Notes: generated by a model from the letters alone, not told the origin. A DNA stretch of 64,000 nucleotides from an uncultured Bacteroidales bacterium (GCA_949294195.1 CASFGK010000006.1:26282-90281), one strand, 5' to 3'; shown: positions 26,859-36,301, numbered from the stretch's first letter. Numbers and translations are program-made.

Positions 26859-29258
26859 TCAGAATATCGCGTTGATTACGTCTTCTATGTTTTTGACATA
26901 GACAAAGGTAAGTCCTTTTATGTAAATTTCCTTGATATCCTCTACATCTTTGCGGTTGTCCTCGGAGATGATGATGGTATGGATGCCTGACCTTTTGGCC
27001 GCCAGTATCTTCTCCTTGATGCCGCCTACAGGGAGTACGCGGCCCCTCAGGGTCATCTCTCCTGTCATCGCTATGCCGCTTTTTATCTGTTGCCCTCTCA
27101 GGGCCGAAACCATGGAACTCACCATCGTGATACCGGCGGACGGACCGTCCTTAGGCACGGCTCCCTCTGGAACATGGACATGTATGTCTTTCCGGGCAAA
27201 CTCCTCGGAGTCCATTCCCGCCAGCTGCGGGTGTGCCTTTATATACTGGTAAGCTATGGTGGCGGATTCTTTCATCACGTCACCGAGGTTGCCGGTCATG
27301 GTAAGCACGCCTTTGCCTGCGCTTACGGAACTTTCGATGAACAGGATCTCGCCTCCCATCTCGGTCCATGCGAGTCCTGTGACCACGCCGGGAGCCTCGT
27401 TTCCTTTCTGCATGTCATGGAAGTTGGTCGGAAGTCCGAGATATTCTTTCAGATGCTCCGGCTTTATGACGGCAGGGTAATCCTCTCCGAGCGCTATCTT
27501 CTTGGCAGTCACCCTCGCTACTTTGGCTATCTGCTTCTCCAGACCCCTGACACCGGACTCCCGGGTGTATTTGTCAATGATCTGCGAGACTGCCGCAGGA
27601 CTGAATTTCAGTTCCTTCTTTCCCAGGCCATGCTCTTCAAGCTGGCGCGGAATCAGGTAATCCTTGGCGATGACAGCCTTCTCTTCGGCCAGATATCCGC
27701 TCACCTGTATCATCTCCATCCTGTCCTTCAGGGCCGGCTGGATGGTGGAAGTGGTGTTGGCCGTGGTGATGAACAGCACGTTGGACAGGTCGTAGTCTAT
27801 ATCCAGATAGTTGTCGTGAAAAGTCGTATTCTGCTCAGGGTCAAGAGCTTCCAGAAGAGCTGACGAAGGATCCCCCTTGAAGTCGCTGCTTACCTTGTCT
27901 ATTTCGTCAAGCACTATGACAGGGTTTGAAGTGCCTGCCCGGTTGATGCCGTTGAGGATTCTTCCCGGAAGCGCACCTATGTAGGTCTTCCTGTGTCCCC
28001 TGATTTCCGATTCGTCATGCAGGCCTCCGAGAGCGATACGCACGTATTTGCGGCCGAGCGCCTTGGCTATCGATTTGCCCAGACTTGTCTTTCCGACTCC
28101 CGGAGGGCCCCACAGGCACAGGATAGGTGATTTCATGTTGCCCTTCAGCTTGAGTACTGCCAGATACTCGATGATTCTTTCCTTTACCGTCTCCAGCCCG
28201 TAATGGTCCTTGTCCAGCACTTTCTGTGCGTGCTTCAGATCCAGATTGTCCTGGGACATTTCTCCCCACGGAAGATCAAGCATGAACTGTATGTAGTTGT
28301 ACTGGGTGCTGTAGTCCGGAGAGTTGGGGTTGCACCTTTCCAGCTTGGCCATCTCCTTCTCGAAGATTTCCCTGACGGAGTCAGGCCATATCTTTGTCTC
28401 TGCCTTTGCCCTGAACTTCTCGAAATCCTCCATTTCGTCCATTCCGAGCTCTTCCTGGATGGTGCGCAGCTGGTTGTTCAGGTAGTATTCCCTCTGCTGC
28501 TGGTCTATCTCGCTCTTTACCTTCTGGTTGATGTCCTGCTTGATTTTCAGAAGCTCTATCTGCGTATCCAGCACAGCCAGAAGCTTCATCGCCCGGACTT
28601 TCAGGTCTCCGTACTGCAGAAGCAGCACCTTGTCCATGAAATTCTCCACCTCGATGGTCGTGGCAATGAAATTCACCAGAAACTCGAAGCTGTCGATGGA
28701 CCTGAGAGCGGACATGGCCTCCTTCGGCACGAATGAAGAATACTTGAGGATAGTGACCGCCTTTTCCTTCAGCGCCTCGGCTATCATCTTTACATTCTTG
28801 TCATCGGCATCAGGAGCGGTATCTGCCAGATAGCGTACCTGCCCGAGCATGTAAGGGTCATACTCGACGATGGTTTCGATTTCGAACCTCTTGAATCCCT
28901 GCAGGATGGCAGTGATAGTCCCGTCCGGCATCTCGAGAGTCTTCACTATCTTGGCTACGGTTCCGAACCCGTACAGGTCGTCTTTCTTCGGGTCTTCCAC
29001 CGTTATGTCGTTCTGGGGAACGGCTCCGATGAAGTTGTTGTTCCTTTCCGCGTCCTCTATCAGCCTGACGGATTTCTCTCTGCCGATAGTGATAGGGAAC
29101 ACTGCCCCCGGGAAAAGGACGGCATTCCTCAGCGCCAGGATAGGAAGGGACTCAGGGAGTTCGTTCTCATCTATTTTCATGAAACTGTCACCGGGGATGA
29201 CAGGTATAATGCTGACTTCCGATCCCGATGATGCAAATATCTCTTTCAAATCTTTCAT
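26859..29258 (-). CDS. lon: ATP-dependent protease Lon
   Basis: A 799-residue Lon protease that degrades damaged and regulatory proteins in the cytoplasm. The N-terminal substrate-binding LON domain begins [22 protein letters not shown]. The AAA+ domain has Walker [10 protein letters not shown] near residue 385 and Walker [10 protein letters not shown]. The protease domain has the Ser-Lys dyad, Ser in [11 protein letters not shown] near 706 and Lys in [14 protein letters not shown] near 750. It is the first gene of a minus-strand operon. A perfect CTGCCA-AAA-TGGCAG palindrome lies 34 bases upstream of its start and may be an operator. Confidence 0.97.
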   Translation of the reverse strand: MKDLKEIFASSGSEVSIIPVIPGDSFMKIDENELPESLPILALRNAVLFPGAVFPITIGREKSVRLIEDAERNNNFIGAVPQNDITVEDPKKDDLYGFGTVAKIVKTLEMPDGTITAILQGFKRFEIETIVEYDPYMLGQVRYLADTAPDADDKNVKMIAEALKEKAVTILKYSSFVPKEAMSALRSIDSFEFLVNFIATTIEVENFMDKVLLLQYGDLKVRAMKLLAVLDTQIELLKIKQDINQKVKSEIDQQQREYYLNNQLRTIQEELGMDEMEDFEKFRAKAETKIWPDSVREIFEKEMAKLERCNPNSPDYSTQYNYIQFMLDLPWGEMSQDNLDLKHAQKVLDKDHYGLETVKERIIEYLAVLKLKGNMKSPILCLWGPPGVGKTSLGKSIAKALGRKYVRIALGGLHDESEIRGHRKTYIGALPGRILNGINRAGTSNPVIVLDEIDKVSSDFKGDPSSALLEALDPEQNTTFHDNYLDIDYDLSNVLFITTANTTSTIQPALKDRMEMIQVSGYLAEEKAVIAKDYLIPRQLEEHGLGKKELKFSPAAVSQIIDKYTRESGVRGLEKQIAKVARVTAKKIALGEDYPAVIKPEHLKEYLGLPTNFHDMQKGNEAPGVVTGLAWTEMGGEILFIESSVSAGKGVLTMTGNLGDVMKESATIAYQYIKAHPQLAGMDSEEFARKDIHVHVPEGAVPKDGPSAGITMVSSMVSALRGQQIKSGIAMTGEMTLRGRVLPVGGIKEKILAAKRSGIHTIIISEDNRKDVEDIKEIYIKGLTFVYVKNIEDVINAIF

Positions 29259-29291
29259 ACCTATTTAATATATACAAGCACAATCATATCT

Positions 29292-29306
29292 CTGCCAAAA
29301 TGGCAG
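29292..29306. promoter_or_regulatory. Perfect palindrome CTGCCA-AAA-TGGCAG upstream of lon
   Basis: Six-base arms with a three-base centre, 34-48 bases before the lon start codon. On the lon strand its TTTTGGCAG part could overlap a -33 TTTG. Symmetry and place suggest a repressor or stress-regulator site. The identity of any binding protein is unknown. Confidence 0.4.
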
Positions 29307-29432
29307 TATTATGAAGCTCTGATTCCGGAGCGCCACTATTGTCAATGACTGTGCCAATACCGGGGCGCAACGGTATTGCGGCACGTCAGCGGCAAATATA
29401 GGATGAAAAATGAAAATAAATTCACATATGAT

Positions 29433-29463
29433 TTTGAATATTAAAAAAATAAATCTACTTTTG
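29433..29463 (+). promoter_or_regulatory. Strong Bacteroidetes promoter of the HU gene
   Basis: TTTG at 29433-29436, exactly 19 bases, then TACTTTTG at 29456-29463: a full match to TTTG-N19-TAnnTTTG in AT-rich surroundings. It is the best promoter in the window and drives HU and the small basic protein. The remainder of 29307-29432 shows only a GC-rich patch with a possible weak stem around 29365-29385. Confidence 0.7.
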
Positions 29464-29508
29464 CACTCCTGTTTCGGGATACAGTAATGAATTTAAATAT
29501 AAATAATT

Positions 29509-29784
29509 ATGACTAAGGCAGAAATCGTAAACGAAGTTGCAAAAGCTACAGGGATTGAGAAGATCGCAGTACAGTCTGTCATTGAGGCATTTATGGATTC
29601 TGTGAAAGGATCGCTTGCAAAAGGCAATCCTGTGTTTCTCAGAGGGTTTGGTAGCTTTATCATCAAGCACAGGGCTGAGAAGACAGCAAGGAACATTACT
29701 AAGAGCACGACTATGACTATCCCCGCTCACGATATTCCGGCATTCAAACCGGCAAAGGTTTTTGTGAACGAGATTAAAAAATAA
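29509..29784 (+). CDS. HU family DNA-binding protein
   Basis: 91 residues, a histone-like nucleoid protein that bends DNA as a dimer. The helical N-terminus MTKAEIVNEVAKATGIEKIAVQSVIEAFMDSVK and the beta-arm region NPVFLRGFGSFIIKHRAEKTARNITKSTTMTIPAHDIPAFKPAK contain the family GFGSF and P-A arm motifs. The leader is AT-rich and lacks a Shine-Dalgarno site. It is followed after 22 bases by the 30-residue basic protein gene. Confidence 0.95.
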   Translation: MTKAEIVNEVAKATGIEKIAVQSVIEAFMDSVKGSLAKGNPVFLRGFGSFIIKHRAEKTARNITKSTTMTIPAHDIPAFKPAKVFVNEIKK

Positions 29785-29806
29785 TTGTTTTTAAAAGTTT
29801 AATATT

Positions 29807-29899
29807 ATGCCAAGCGGTAAGAAAAGAAAGAGACATAAGATGGCGACGCACAAACGTAAAAAACGTTTGCGCAAGAACAGACATAAGAAGAGAAAGTAG
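29807..29899 (+). CDS. Tiny basic protein, AURKAIP1/COX24 (mS38/bS22-like) domain
   Basis: A 30-residue protein that opens MPSGKKRKRHKMATHKRKKR; 20 of its 30 residues are Lys, Arg or His. The pattern K-R-K-x-(H/K)-K-M-x-x-H-K-R-K-K-R is the AURKAIP1/COX24 core found in mitochondrial small-subunit protein mS38 and in mycobacterial bS22. It is therefore probably a small-subunit ribosomal protein contacting 16S rRNA near the decoding centre; this is inferred from motif, size and charge. The gene is shorter than normal gene-calling cut-offs. It lies 22 bases after HU, shares its promoter, and is closed by a terminator before rng. Confidence 0.8.
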   Translation: MPSGKKRKRHKMATHKRKKRLRKNRHKKRK

Positions 29900-29934
29900 T
29901 CTCTCGGTCTGCCATTTTAGCAGTTGCTGAATTG

Positions 29935-29973
29935 AAGAGGCTGTCCAAACTTTTTAGGGCAACCTCTTTTTTG
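29935..29973 (+). terminator. Terminator/attenuator between the small basic protein and rng
   Basis: AAGAGGCTGTCC pairs with GGGCAACCTCTT (one mismatch, one G-U) around an ACTTTTTA-type loop, followed by six T. The rng start codon is only 15 bases after the T run, and no separate rng promoter is obvious. The hairpin may therefore limit read-through into rng. Confidence 0.65.
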
Positions 29974-29987
29974 CTTTAAATGACAAG

Positions 29988-31553
29988 ATGTCAATGGATG
30001 AATCTGTAAAAGATCTTATAGTTGATGTAAATTCGACGGAGGTCTCGATAGCGCTTATGGAGAACCATAAGCTCATCGAGCTGAACAAGGAGTCCAGCAA
30101 AGGGCACAGTTTTTCTGTGGGGGACGTGTACCTCGGCAAGGTGAAGAAGCTTCTTCCTGCCCTCAATGCTGCCTTTGTGGATATCGGGGACGAAAAAGAG
30201 GCTTTCGTGCACTATCTGGATCTTGGATTGTATTTCAATGCGTTCGATGAGTTCGTCAGAAGACTCAATCCCAACTCGGACAAGAAAGGGATGTACTCCC
30301 ATATCAAGATAGGTCCGATACTGGAGAAGGAGGGCAAGATCGAGAATGTCCTCTCTCCGGGACAGATGATGATAGTGCAGATTGTCAAGGAACCCATTTC
30401 CACCAAAGGGTCACGACTGACTGCAGAGATTTCATTGGCAGGACGTAATGTAGTGCTTCTTCCTTTTGCTGAAAAGGTCAGTGTCTCCCAGAAAATCACT
30501 TCCAAGGAAGAGAAAAGGAGACTCGAAGCGCTTGTAAGGAACATATTGCCCAGGAATTACGGAGCTATCATCCGCACGGCGGCAGAGGGCAAGAACGCCG
30601 CTGTCCTTGATGCGGAGATCAGATCGCTGATAGACAAGTGGGAGAGCTCGTGGGACAAGGTCGCGAAGTCAAAGACCGTCCAGCTTCTTTTCACTGAATA
30701 CAGCAAGACTACCACCATCCTCAGGGATCTCCTGAATGATTCGTTCTCAAATATTTACGTTAATGACGAATCCGTCTACGAGGAGACCCGCAAGTATATT
30801 TCGCTCATTTCTCCGGATCAGGAGAAGATAGTGAAGCTGTACAGGGAAAACACGCCTATCTTCGACCATTTTGAGGTCACAAGGCAGATCAAGAGTTCAT
30901 TTGGAAAGGTAGTCCCGATAAAGCAGGGCGCATATCTGGTAATCGAGCATACTGAGGCTCTTCATGTCATCGATGTGAACAGCGGCATCCGCTCAAAGAA
31001 CAAGGAGCAGGAGCAGAACACCTATGATGTGAACTGCTATGCGGCGGAGGAGATAGCCAGACAGCTCAGACTCAGGGATATGGGAGGAATCGTGATAGTG
31101 GATTTCATAGATATGGAGTCCAACGAGCACAAGAACCTGCTCTTCCATCACATGCAGGAGCTTATGCAGAACGACAGGGCAAAGCACAACGTGCTTCCTC
31201 TCACGAAATTCGGCCTGATGCAGATAACGCGGCAGAGAGTGCGTCCCGCTATAGAGATTAATACTACGGAGGTGTGTCCGGTGTGCAACGGCACAGGCAA
31301 GATTTCATCGAGCGTAGTGATAGACGAGGCAATTGAGCGCAAGCTGAACTACTATGTGACGGAGAAGGGGATTACATCCTTTACTCTCAAAGTCAGCCCG
31401 ATACTCGGGTCGTACCTGACCAGGGGCTTCAACTCCGTCGTACGTAAGTGGAAGAAGAAATACAAGTGCAAGATAAAGATGGTCGAAGTCACGGACTTCA
31501 CTGTCCTGCAGAATGAATTCTACACTGAAAAGGGAGATAAGCTGGAGAGCTAG
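29988..31553 (+). CDS. rng: Ribonuclease G / Rne-Rng family endoribonuclease
   Basis: 521 residues, slightly longer than E. coli RNase G (489). It cleaves single-stranded RNA in rRNA maturation and mRNA decay. An N-terminal S1-type domain (SVGDVYLGKVKKLLPALNAAFVDIGDEKEAFVHY) is followed by the DNase I-like catalytic region with Asp residues in HVIDVNSG near 327 and IVIVDFIDME near 370. A zinc-link CPVCNGTGKI follows near 428. It starts just downstream of a terminator hairpin and ends inside the stem of another. Confidence 0.93.
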   Translation: MSMDESVKDLIVDVNSTEVSIALMENHKLIELNKESSKGHSFSVGDVYLGKVKKLLPALNAAFVDIGDEKEAFVHYLDLGLYFNAFDEFVRRLNPNSDKKGMYSHIKIGPILEKEGKIENVLSPGQMMIVQIVKEPISTKGSRLTAEISLAGRNVVLLPFAEKVSVSQKITSKEEKRRLEALVRNILPRNYGAIIRTAAEGKNAAVLDAEIRSLIDKWESSWDKVAKSKTVQLLFTEYSKTTTILRDLLNDSFSNIYVNDESVYEETRKYISLISPDQEKIVKLYRENTPIFDHFEVTRQIKSSFGKVVPIKQGAYLVIEHTEALHVIDVNSGIRSKNKEQEQNTYDVNCYAAEEIARQLRLRDMGGIVIVDFIDMESNEHKNLLFHHMQELMQNDRAKHNVLPLTKFGLMQITRQRVRPAIEINTTEVCPVCNGTGKISSSVVIDEAIERKLNYYVTEKGITSFTLKVSPILGSYLTRGFNSVVRKWKKKYKCKIKMVEVTDFTVLQNEFYTEKGDKLES

Positions 31554-31567
31554 CTTATCTCTTTTTA
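31534..31567 (+). terminator. Rho-independent terminator at the end of rng
   Basis: A perfect 10-bp stem GAGATAAGCT / AGCTTATCTC with loop GGAGAGCT is followed by TTTTTATAT. The rng stop codon TAG lies at the loop-stem boundary. Confidence 0.85.
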
Positions 31568-31622
31568 TATATTCCCGAAAGAAGCGCCGTAGAAAAGGCG
31601 CGCTGAAACTGAAACGTAAAGT

Positions 31623-32909
31623 ATGCCACGACTCGACTACAAGGATACCATAACGCTGGATGACGCCAGCCGGATTTCAGGCCCGTCAGCGTTCAACATA
31701 ATGATCAAGCCTGCAGGTTCCCTGTGCAACCTTGACTGCCACTACTGCTACTATCTCGACAAATCGGAGATTTACGGGGGACGCGAACCCAGAATGAGCC
31801 TCGACATGCTTGAGACTCTCGTAAGGGAATACATTGCAGCCAACGATGTCCCTGAAGTTACATTCAACTGGCATGGAGGAGAACCTCTGGTCATGGGTCT
31901 GGACTTTTACCGCAAGGCCGTCGAACTGGAAAAGAAATACGCGGCAGGCAAGACCGTCCACAACACCCTGCAGACAAACGGAACACTCATAACCCGGGAA
32001 TGGGCCTCGTTCTTCCGCGACAACGACTTCCTTATAGGCATATCCATAGACGGTCCGCAGGACATACACGACAGATACCGCAAGGACAAGGGCGGCGCCC
32101 CTACCTTCGACAAGGTAATGCGCGGCATCGACATGCTCTACAGGACCGGAGTACAGTACAACACCATGTCCACCATCAACCGGGCCTCCGAAGGCCGCGG
32201 CCTCGAAGTATACCGCTTCCTCAAATCGCTCGGGACACGCTACATGCAGTTCATGCCTGTTGTAGAGCATATAAAATACCCGTTGACACCAGGCGGCAAA
32301 CCGGACAGGAACGCCAGACCGTACATTGTCAACCCATCTGAGGAAGGAGCGGTGATAGCCCCGTGGTCAGTCGGTTCCATGGCATTCGGGACATTCATGT
32401 GCGACATATTCGACTACTGGGTGCGCAACGACGTGGGACAGTGGTTTGTCAACCTTTTCGACGCCACACTTGCCGGATGGTGCCGTACCATGCCCGGAAC
32501 ATGCGCCTATGCAGAGACCTGCGGGGGGAATTCGGTCATAGAACACAACGGCGACCTGTACCCTTGCGACCATTTCGTTTATCCTGAGTACCTTCTCGGG
32601 AATATTTACGAAAATGACCTCCGCGAAATGATGACCTCGGAAAAGCAGGTGAAATTCGGTATAGCGAAAAGGAATTCCCTTCCGTACAAGTGCATCAGCT
32701 GCAAATACTGGTTTGCATGTCATGGCGAATGCCCGAAACACAGATTCAACAGGACAGAGTCCGGAGAAACCGGACTGAACGCCCTGTGTGACGGCTATTA
32801 CAAGTATTATTCACACGTAGCCCCGTACATGGACAAGATGAAGGAACTCCTCGGGCAGCAGCAGGCCCCTTCCGGAGTCATCCCGTGGGCAAGGATGAGG
32901 AAAGGATGA
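31623..32909 (+). CDS. Anaerobic sulfatase-maturating enzyme (radical SAM/SPASM)
   Basis: A 428-residue radical SAM enzyme of the anSME type, which oxidises an active-site Cys or Ser of sulfatases to formylglycine without oxygen. The SAM cluster motif C-NLD-C-HY-C is at residues 35-42, followed by VTFNWHGGEPL and LQTNGT. The C-terminal SPASM region has the expected cysteine set, including CAYAETCGG, YPCDHF and CISCKYWFACHGECPKHR. No sulfatase gene is in the window, so it presumably acts on distant sulfatases. It has no clear promoter of its own in the 55 bases after the rng terminator. Confidence 0.9.
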   Translation: MPRLDYKDTITLDDASRISGPSAFNIMIKPAGSLCNLDCHYCYYLDKSEIYGGREPRMSLDMLETLVREYIAANDVPEVTFNWHGGEPLVMGLDFYRKAVELEKKYAAGKTVHNTLQTNGTLITREWASFFRDNDFLIGISIDGPQDIHDRYRKDKGGAPTFDKVMRGIDMLYRTGVQYNTMSTINRASEGRGLEVYRFLKSLGTRYMQFMPVVEHIKYPLTPGGKPDRNARPYIVNPSEEGAVIAPWSVGSMAFGTFMCDIFDYWVRNDVGQWFVNLFDATLAGWCRTMPGTCAYAETCGGNSVIEHNGDLYPCDHFVYPEYLLGNIYENDLREMMTSEKQVKFGIAKRNSLPYKCISCKYWFACHGECPKHRFNRTESGETGLNALCDGYYKYYSHVAPYMDKMKELLGQQQAPSGVIPWARMRKG

Positions 32910-32960
32910 CAGATAGCCGCCATCCTCATCCGGGACCGGCGAGGAGGCTGCATCCGGACC

Positions 32961-34820
32961 CTACAGCTGGCAGGAAAGCTCCAGCCAGCGTGTCTCCTTG
33001 GCATCTGTCTCTGAAATGATTTCCCCGATGCGCAGTGAAGCCTTCTGCAGCTGCTCATAGGGGAGAGTGCCGCTGTTCAGGTCCGCTTCCAGCCTTGCCT
33101 TTTCCTCTCCCAGAGCCTCAAGGTCCTTTTCGAGCTGTTCCAGCTCCCTCTGTTCCTTGTAGGTAAGCTTCTTTTTGGCAGGCTTCGGCTGCGCTGATGC
33201 CGCCGTTTTCTGTGCCCTGGCTTCCTTTGCCGCCTTTTCTCCGGCCCTGGCATCCGACCTTTGCTGTGCCTCGTATTCCTTTATGAAAGCCCGGTACTCG
33301 CTGTAGCTTCCGATGAAATCCTTGATGACACCGTCTCCGCAGAACACGAACAGATGGTCCGCAAGCCTGTCCAGGAAATGCCTGTCGTGCGAGACGATGA
33401 TCAGCGACCCTCCGAACTCCTTGAGATATTCCTCCAGAATGTTGAGAGTCACGATGTCCAGGTCATTTGTCGGCTCGTCCAGCACCAGCAGGTTGGGCTG
33501 TTTCATCAGGATGGTCAGCAGATAGAGACGGCGCTTTTCCCCTCCGCTGAGCGTGCCGACCTTGTTGTTGAGCATGTCGTGAGGGAAAAGGAACCGGTTC
33601 AGCAGTCGGGTGTCGTTCACGGTTTCCAGGACAGTATCTTCCGGATTGAACGAGATTCCGCTCTGGCGGTAGTATCCTATCTTCAGCGACTCTCCTCTCT
33701 CGATGACGCCTGTCAGCAGACCTTTTCCTGCTCTCTGCTCCGGTGTAAGGCTTTCATACACAGCCGGATCCGTGCAGACCATATCGTCAGTGAAGTCCCC
33801 GGTAACAAGATTTATGAAGGTACTTTTACCGGCACCGTTGCGCCCGACTATCCCCACCTTCTCGTATCGCTGGAAATTGTATGTGAAACGGTCCAGATAG
33901 CATTTGTCACCATAGTAGAAGGATACATCCTTGCAGTTGATGATTTTGGTCCCCAGACGTGAGCTTCCCTGTACTTCCGCCATGGAAATCTGCTTCTGCG
34001 TATAGGTCTGCGAAGCCCTTTCCTTCAGGTCATGGAAAGCATTGATCCTGTATCGTGCCTTCCCGGTGCGGGCCTGCGGGGTGCTTCGCATCCACTCCAG
34101 CTCGCGGCGCAGTATGTTGCGCACCTTGTCTGTCTCGGCATTGTAGTTCGCGATGCGCTCGTCCCTCTTTTCCAGATAGTTTTCATAGTTGCCCTTGTAG
34201 GTATAGACCGCCCCCCGGTCCATTTCCATGATGATGTTGCACACATGGTCCAGGAAATACCTGTCATGAGTCACCATCAGCAGGGTGCATCGTGCCCTGG
34301 ACAGATAGCTCTCCAGAAACTCTATCGCGTCGATGTCCAGATGGTTGGTCGGCTCGTCCATGATGAAGAAATCAGCCTCGGTGGCCAGCATTTCGGCAAG
34401 GGCCACACGCTTGAGCTCGCCTCCTGAAAGCTCCTTCAGCTTCTGCTCCGGATCCGGCAGACGGAAGCTCGTCAGAAGCCTGATGACCCTCCGCTCGTAT
34501 TCCCAGTAGTGCTCCTGATCCAGATCACGGGTAAACTCCTCGCTGTGCTCCATGACCTGCTGCATGATGCTTTTCTGCGGGTCATGCTCGTACTCCTGCT
34601 CCAGAAACGCTATGCGTATGTCTTTCAGAAACATGATCTTGCCGCCGGAGTCGGACTTGTCCTTCCCGGCAAGGATCCTCATGAGGGAGGTCTTGCCCGT
34701 TCCGTTCGGCGCGATAAGCGCTATCTTGTCCCCTTCGTTGATGTTGAATCCGATGTGCTCGAAAAGCACTTTCGGTCCGTATGATTTGGAAATGTTCTCA
34801 ATCTGCAGATAACTCGCCAT
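32961..34820 (-). CDS. ABC-F family ATPase (Uup-like) with C-terminal coiled coil
   Basis: 619 residues with two ATPase domains: Walker A APNGTGKTS near residue 38, LSGGELKR and FIMDEPTNHLD; then GRNGAGKST near 328, LSGGEKRR and LVLDEPTNDLD. The C-terminal ~80 residues are a Lys/Glu-rich coiled coil (KKKLTYKEQRELEQLEKDLEAL), the Uup hallmark, with an Ala/Lys-rich linker before it. ABC-F proteins act on the ribosome; Uup-type members are linked to ribosome function and DNA transposon excision in E. coli. It is divergent from the fucosidase gene. A resistance-type ABC-F is less likely given this architecture. Confidence 0.88.
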   Translation of the reverse strand: MASYLQIENISKSYGPKVLFEHIGFNINEGDKIALIAPNGTGKTSLMRILAGKDKSDSGGKIMFLKDIRIAFLEQEYEHDPQKSIMQQVMEHSEEFTRDLDQEHYWEYERRVIRLLTSFRLPDPEQKLKELSGGELKRVALAEMLATEADFFIMDEPTNHLDIDAIEFLESYLSRARCTLLMVTHDRYFLDHVCNIIMEMDRGAVYTYKGNYENYLEKRDERIANYNAETDKVRNILRRELEWMRSTPQARTGKARYRINAFHDLKERASQTYTQKQISMAEVQGSSRLGTKIINCKDVSFYYGDKCYLDRFTYNFQRYEKVGIVGRNGAGKSTFINLVTGDFTDDMVCTDPAVYESLTPEQRAGKGLLTGVIERGESLKIGYYRQSGISFNPEDTVLETVNDTRLLNRFLFPHDMLNNKVGTLSGGEKRRLYLLTILMKQPNLLVLDEPTNDLDIVTLNILEEYLKEFGGSLIIVSHDRHFLDRLADHLFVFCGDGVIKDFIGSYSEYRAFIKEYEAQQRSDARAGEKAAKEARAQKTAASAQPKPAKKKLTYKEQRELEQLEKDLEALGEEKARLEADLNSGTLPYEQLQKASLRIGEIISETDAKETRWLELSCQL

Positions 34821-34915
34821 AATGTAAACCGATGAATCAGTATCCGGTCCGCAGCCCGGTGGAATCTCTTCCGCCTGCCGCTCCTGTCCGAAATCGGGAA
34901 ACCGGATGGAAAACC

Positions 34916-34944
34916 TTGCAAAGTTATGTAAAAATGTATATTTT
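34916..34944 (+). promoter_or_regulatory. Possible promoter of the fucosidase gene
   Basis: TTG at 34916-34918, an 18-base spacer and TATATTTT at 34937-34944 resemble the Bacteroidetes promoter, with T in place of the final G. The ATG at 34976 is 32 bases downstream. Confidence 0.35.
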
Positions 34945-34975
34945 CACCCCGATAACCAAAACCACAGTCTACTTT

Positions 34976-36301
34976 ATGCGAAAGATTTTCTATCCGCTTC
35001 TGGCTCTGGGATTCGCCTCCCTGGCCGCAGCCCCGTCCCATGCGGACAACGGCATTCCGGGATATACCCCCACAGAAGAAATCATTCAGGCCCAGAAAGA
35101 ATTCAGCGACAGCAAGTTCGGTATCTTCCTCCACTGGGGCGTCTACAGTATGACCGCCCAGGGTGAATGGTATATGAACAATGTCGGCATCGACTGGCGG
35201 GAATACGAAAAGCTGGCTTCCGGCTTCTATCCGTCGAAGTTCGACGCCGCAGAGTGGGTCTCTGCCATCAAGGCTTCCGGAGCGAAATACATCTGCCTTA
35301 CTTCCAGACACCATGACGGCTTTTCCATGTTCGGGACCAAGTATTCGGACTTCAATATAGTGGACGCGACACCCTTCGGCAGGGACATCCTCAAGGAGCT
35401 TGCAGACGAGTGCCGCAGGCAGGGCATCAGGCTTCATCTCTATTACTCGCACATCGACTGGCGCCGCTCCGACTACCCGAAAGGCAGGACAGGCCTGAAC
35501 ACCGGATGCGACAGGAGCCAGGAAAACTGGCCTCAGTACTTCACCTTCATGAACAACCAGCTGACAGAGCTCCTGACAAACTACGGTCCCATCGGAGCCA
35601 TCTGGTTTGACGGCAAGTGGGATCACGACATGGATCCGGACTTCGACTGGCAGCTGGACGAGCAGTATGCCATGATACACCGTCTCCAGCCTTCATGTCT
35701 TGTGGCCAACAACCATCACGAGACCCCGTATCCTGGCGAGAACATCCAGATATTCGAGCGCGACCTTCCGGGCGAGAACAAGGCCGGCCTGTCCGGACAG
35801 GAAGTGAGCAGCCACCTTCCTCTCGAGACATGCGAGACCATGAACGGCATGTGGGGATACAAGATTACTGACCAGAACTACAAGAGTACCAAGGAACTGA
35901 TCCACCTTCTGGTACGCGCGGCAGGCAAGAACGCCAACCTTCTTCTGAACATAGGCCCGCAGCCGAACGGCGAACTTCCCGAAGTGGCTGTGCAGCGCCT
36001 TAAGGAAATAGGGGAGTGGATGCGGAAATACGGCGACACCGTCTACGGGACACGCATCGGAGAAGTCGCCCCTCACCCGTGGGGAGTATCCACCGCCAAA
36101 GACAATATCCAGTATATACATATCCTCGACTATCAGGATGATGCGATCTTCCTTCCCGTCAAGTCAAAAGTCAGGTCGGCAGAATGCCTCAATACCGGAG
36201 AAACCCTGAAATTCACCCGGACCGGCAGCGGCATCACTGTCAGTCTTTCCAAAGTCCCTGACGAAACCGACTACATCGTCAAGCTTACGATGGACAGGTA
36301 G
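34976..36301 (+). CDS. Secreted alpha-L-fucosidase, GH29
   Basis: About 441 residues. MRKIFYPLLALGFASLAAAPSHA is a Sec signal peptide, so the enzyme acts in the periplasm or outside. The GH29 barrel is clear: FGIFLHWGVYSMTAQGEWY, KYICLTSRHHDGFSMF, FDIV-like YSDFNIVDATPFGRDIL, and IGAIWFDGKWDHD with the expected Asp nucleophile near residue 211. A short C-terminal beta domain follows (NIQYIHILDYQDDAIFLPV). It removes alpha-L-fucose from host or dietary glycans; linkage preference cannot be read. Start 34976 is chosen for the signal peptide. No SusC/SusD genes are adjacent. Confidence 0.92.
   Translation: MRKIFYPLLALGFASLAAAPSHADNGIPGYTPTEEIIQAQKEFSDSKFGIFLHWGVYSMTAQGEWYMNNVGIDWREYEKLASGFYPSKFDAAEWVSAIKASGAKYICLTSRHHDGFSMFGTKYSDFNIVDATPFGRDILKELADECRRQGIRLHLYYSHIDWRRSDYPKGRTGLNTGCDRSQENWPQYFTFMNNQLTELLTNYGPIGAIWFDGKWDHDMDPDFDWQLDEQYAMIHRLQPSCLVANNHHETPYPGENIQIFERDLPGENKAGLSGQEVSSHLPLETCETMNGMWGYKITDQNYKSTKELIHLLVRAAGKNANLLLNIGPQPNGELPEVAVQRLKEIGEWMRKYGDTVYGTRIGEVAPHPWGVSTAKDNIQYIHILDYQDDAIFLPVKSKVRSAECLNTGETLKFTRTGSGITVSLSKVPDETDYIVKLTMDR

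Noticed and set aside
27090-27863. Plus-strand open frame opposite lon
   Set aside because: Antisense shadow; Lon motifs on the other strand are complete.
31580-31605. GCGCC / GGCGC mini-hairpin before the sulfatase-maturating enzyme gene as a regulatory element
   Set aside because: Only five pairs, with no T tract or other supporting features.
34721-35680. Minus-strand frame opposite the fucosidase gene
   Set aside because: Overlaps both the fucosidase coding region and the ABC-F start; no recognisable protein.
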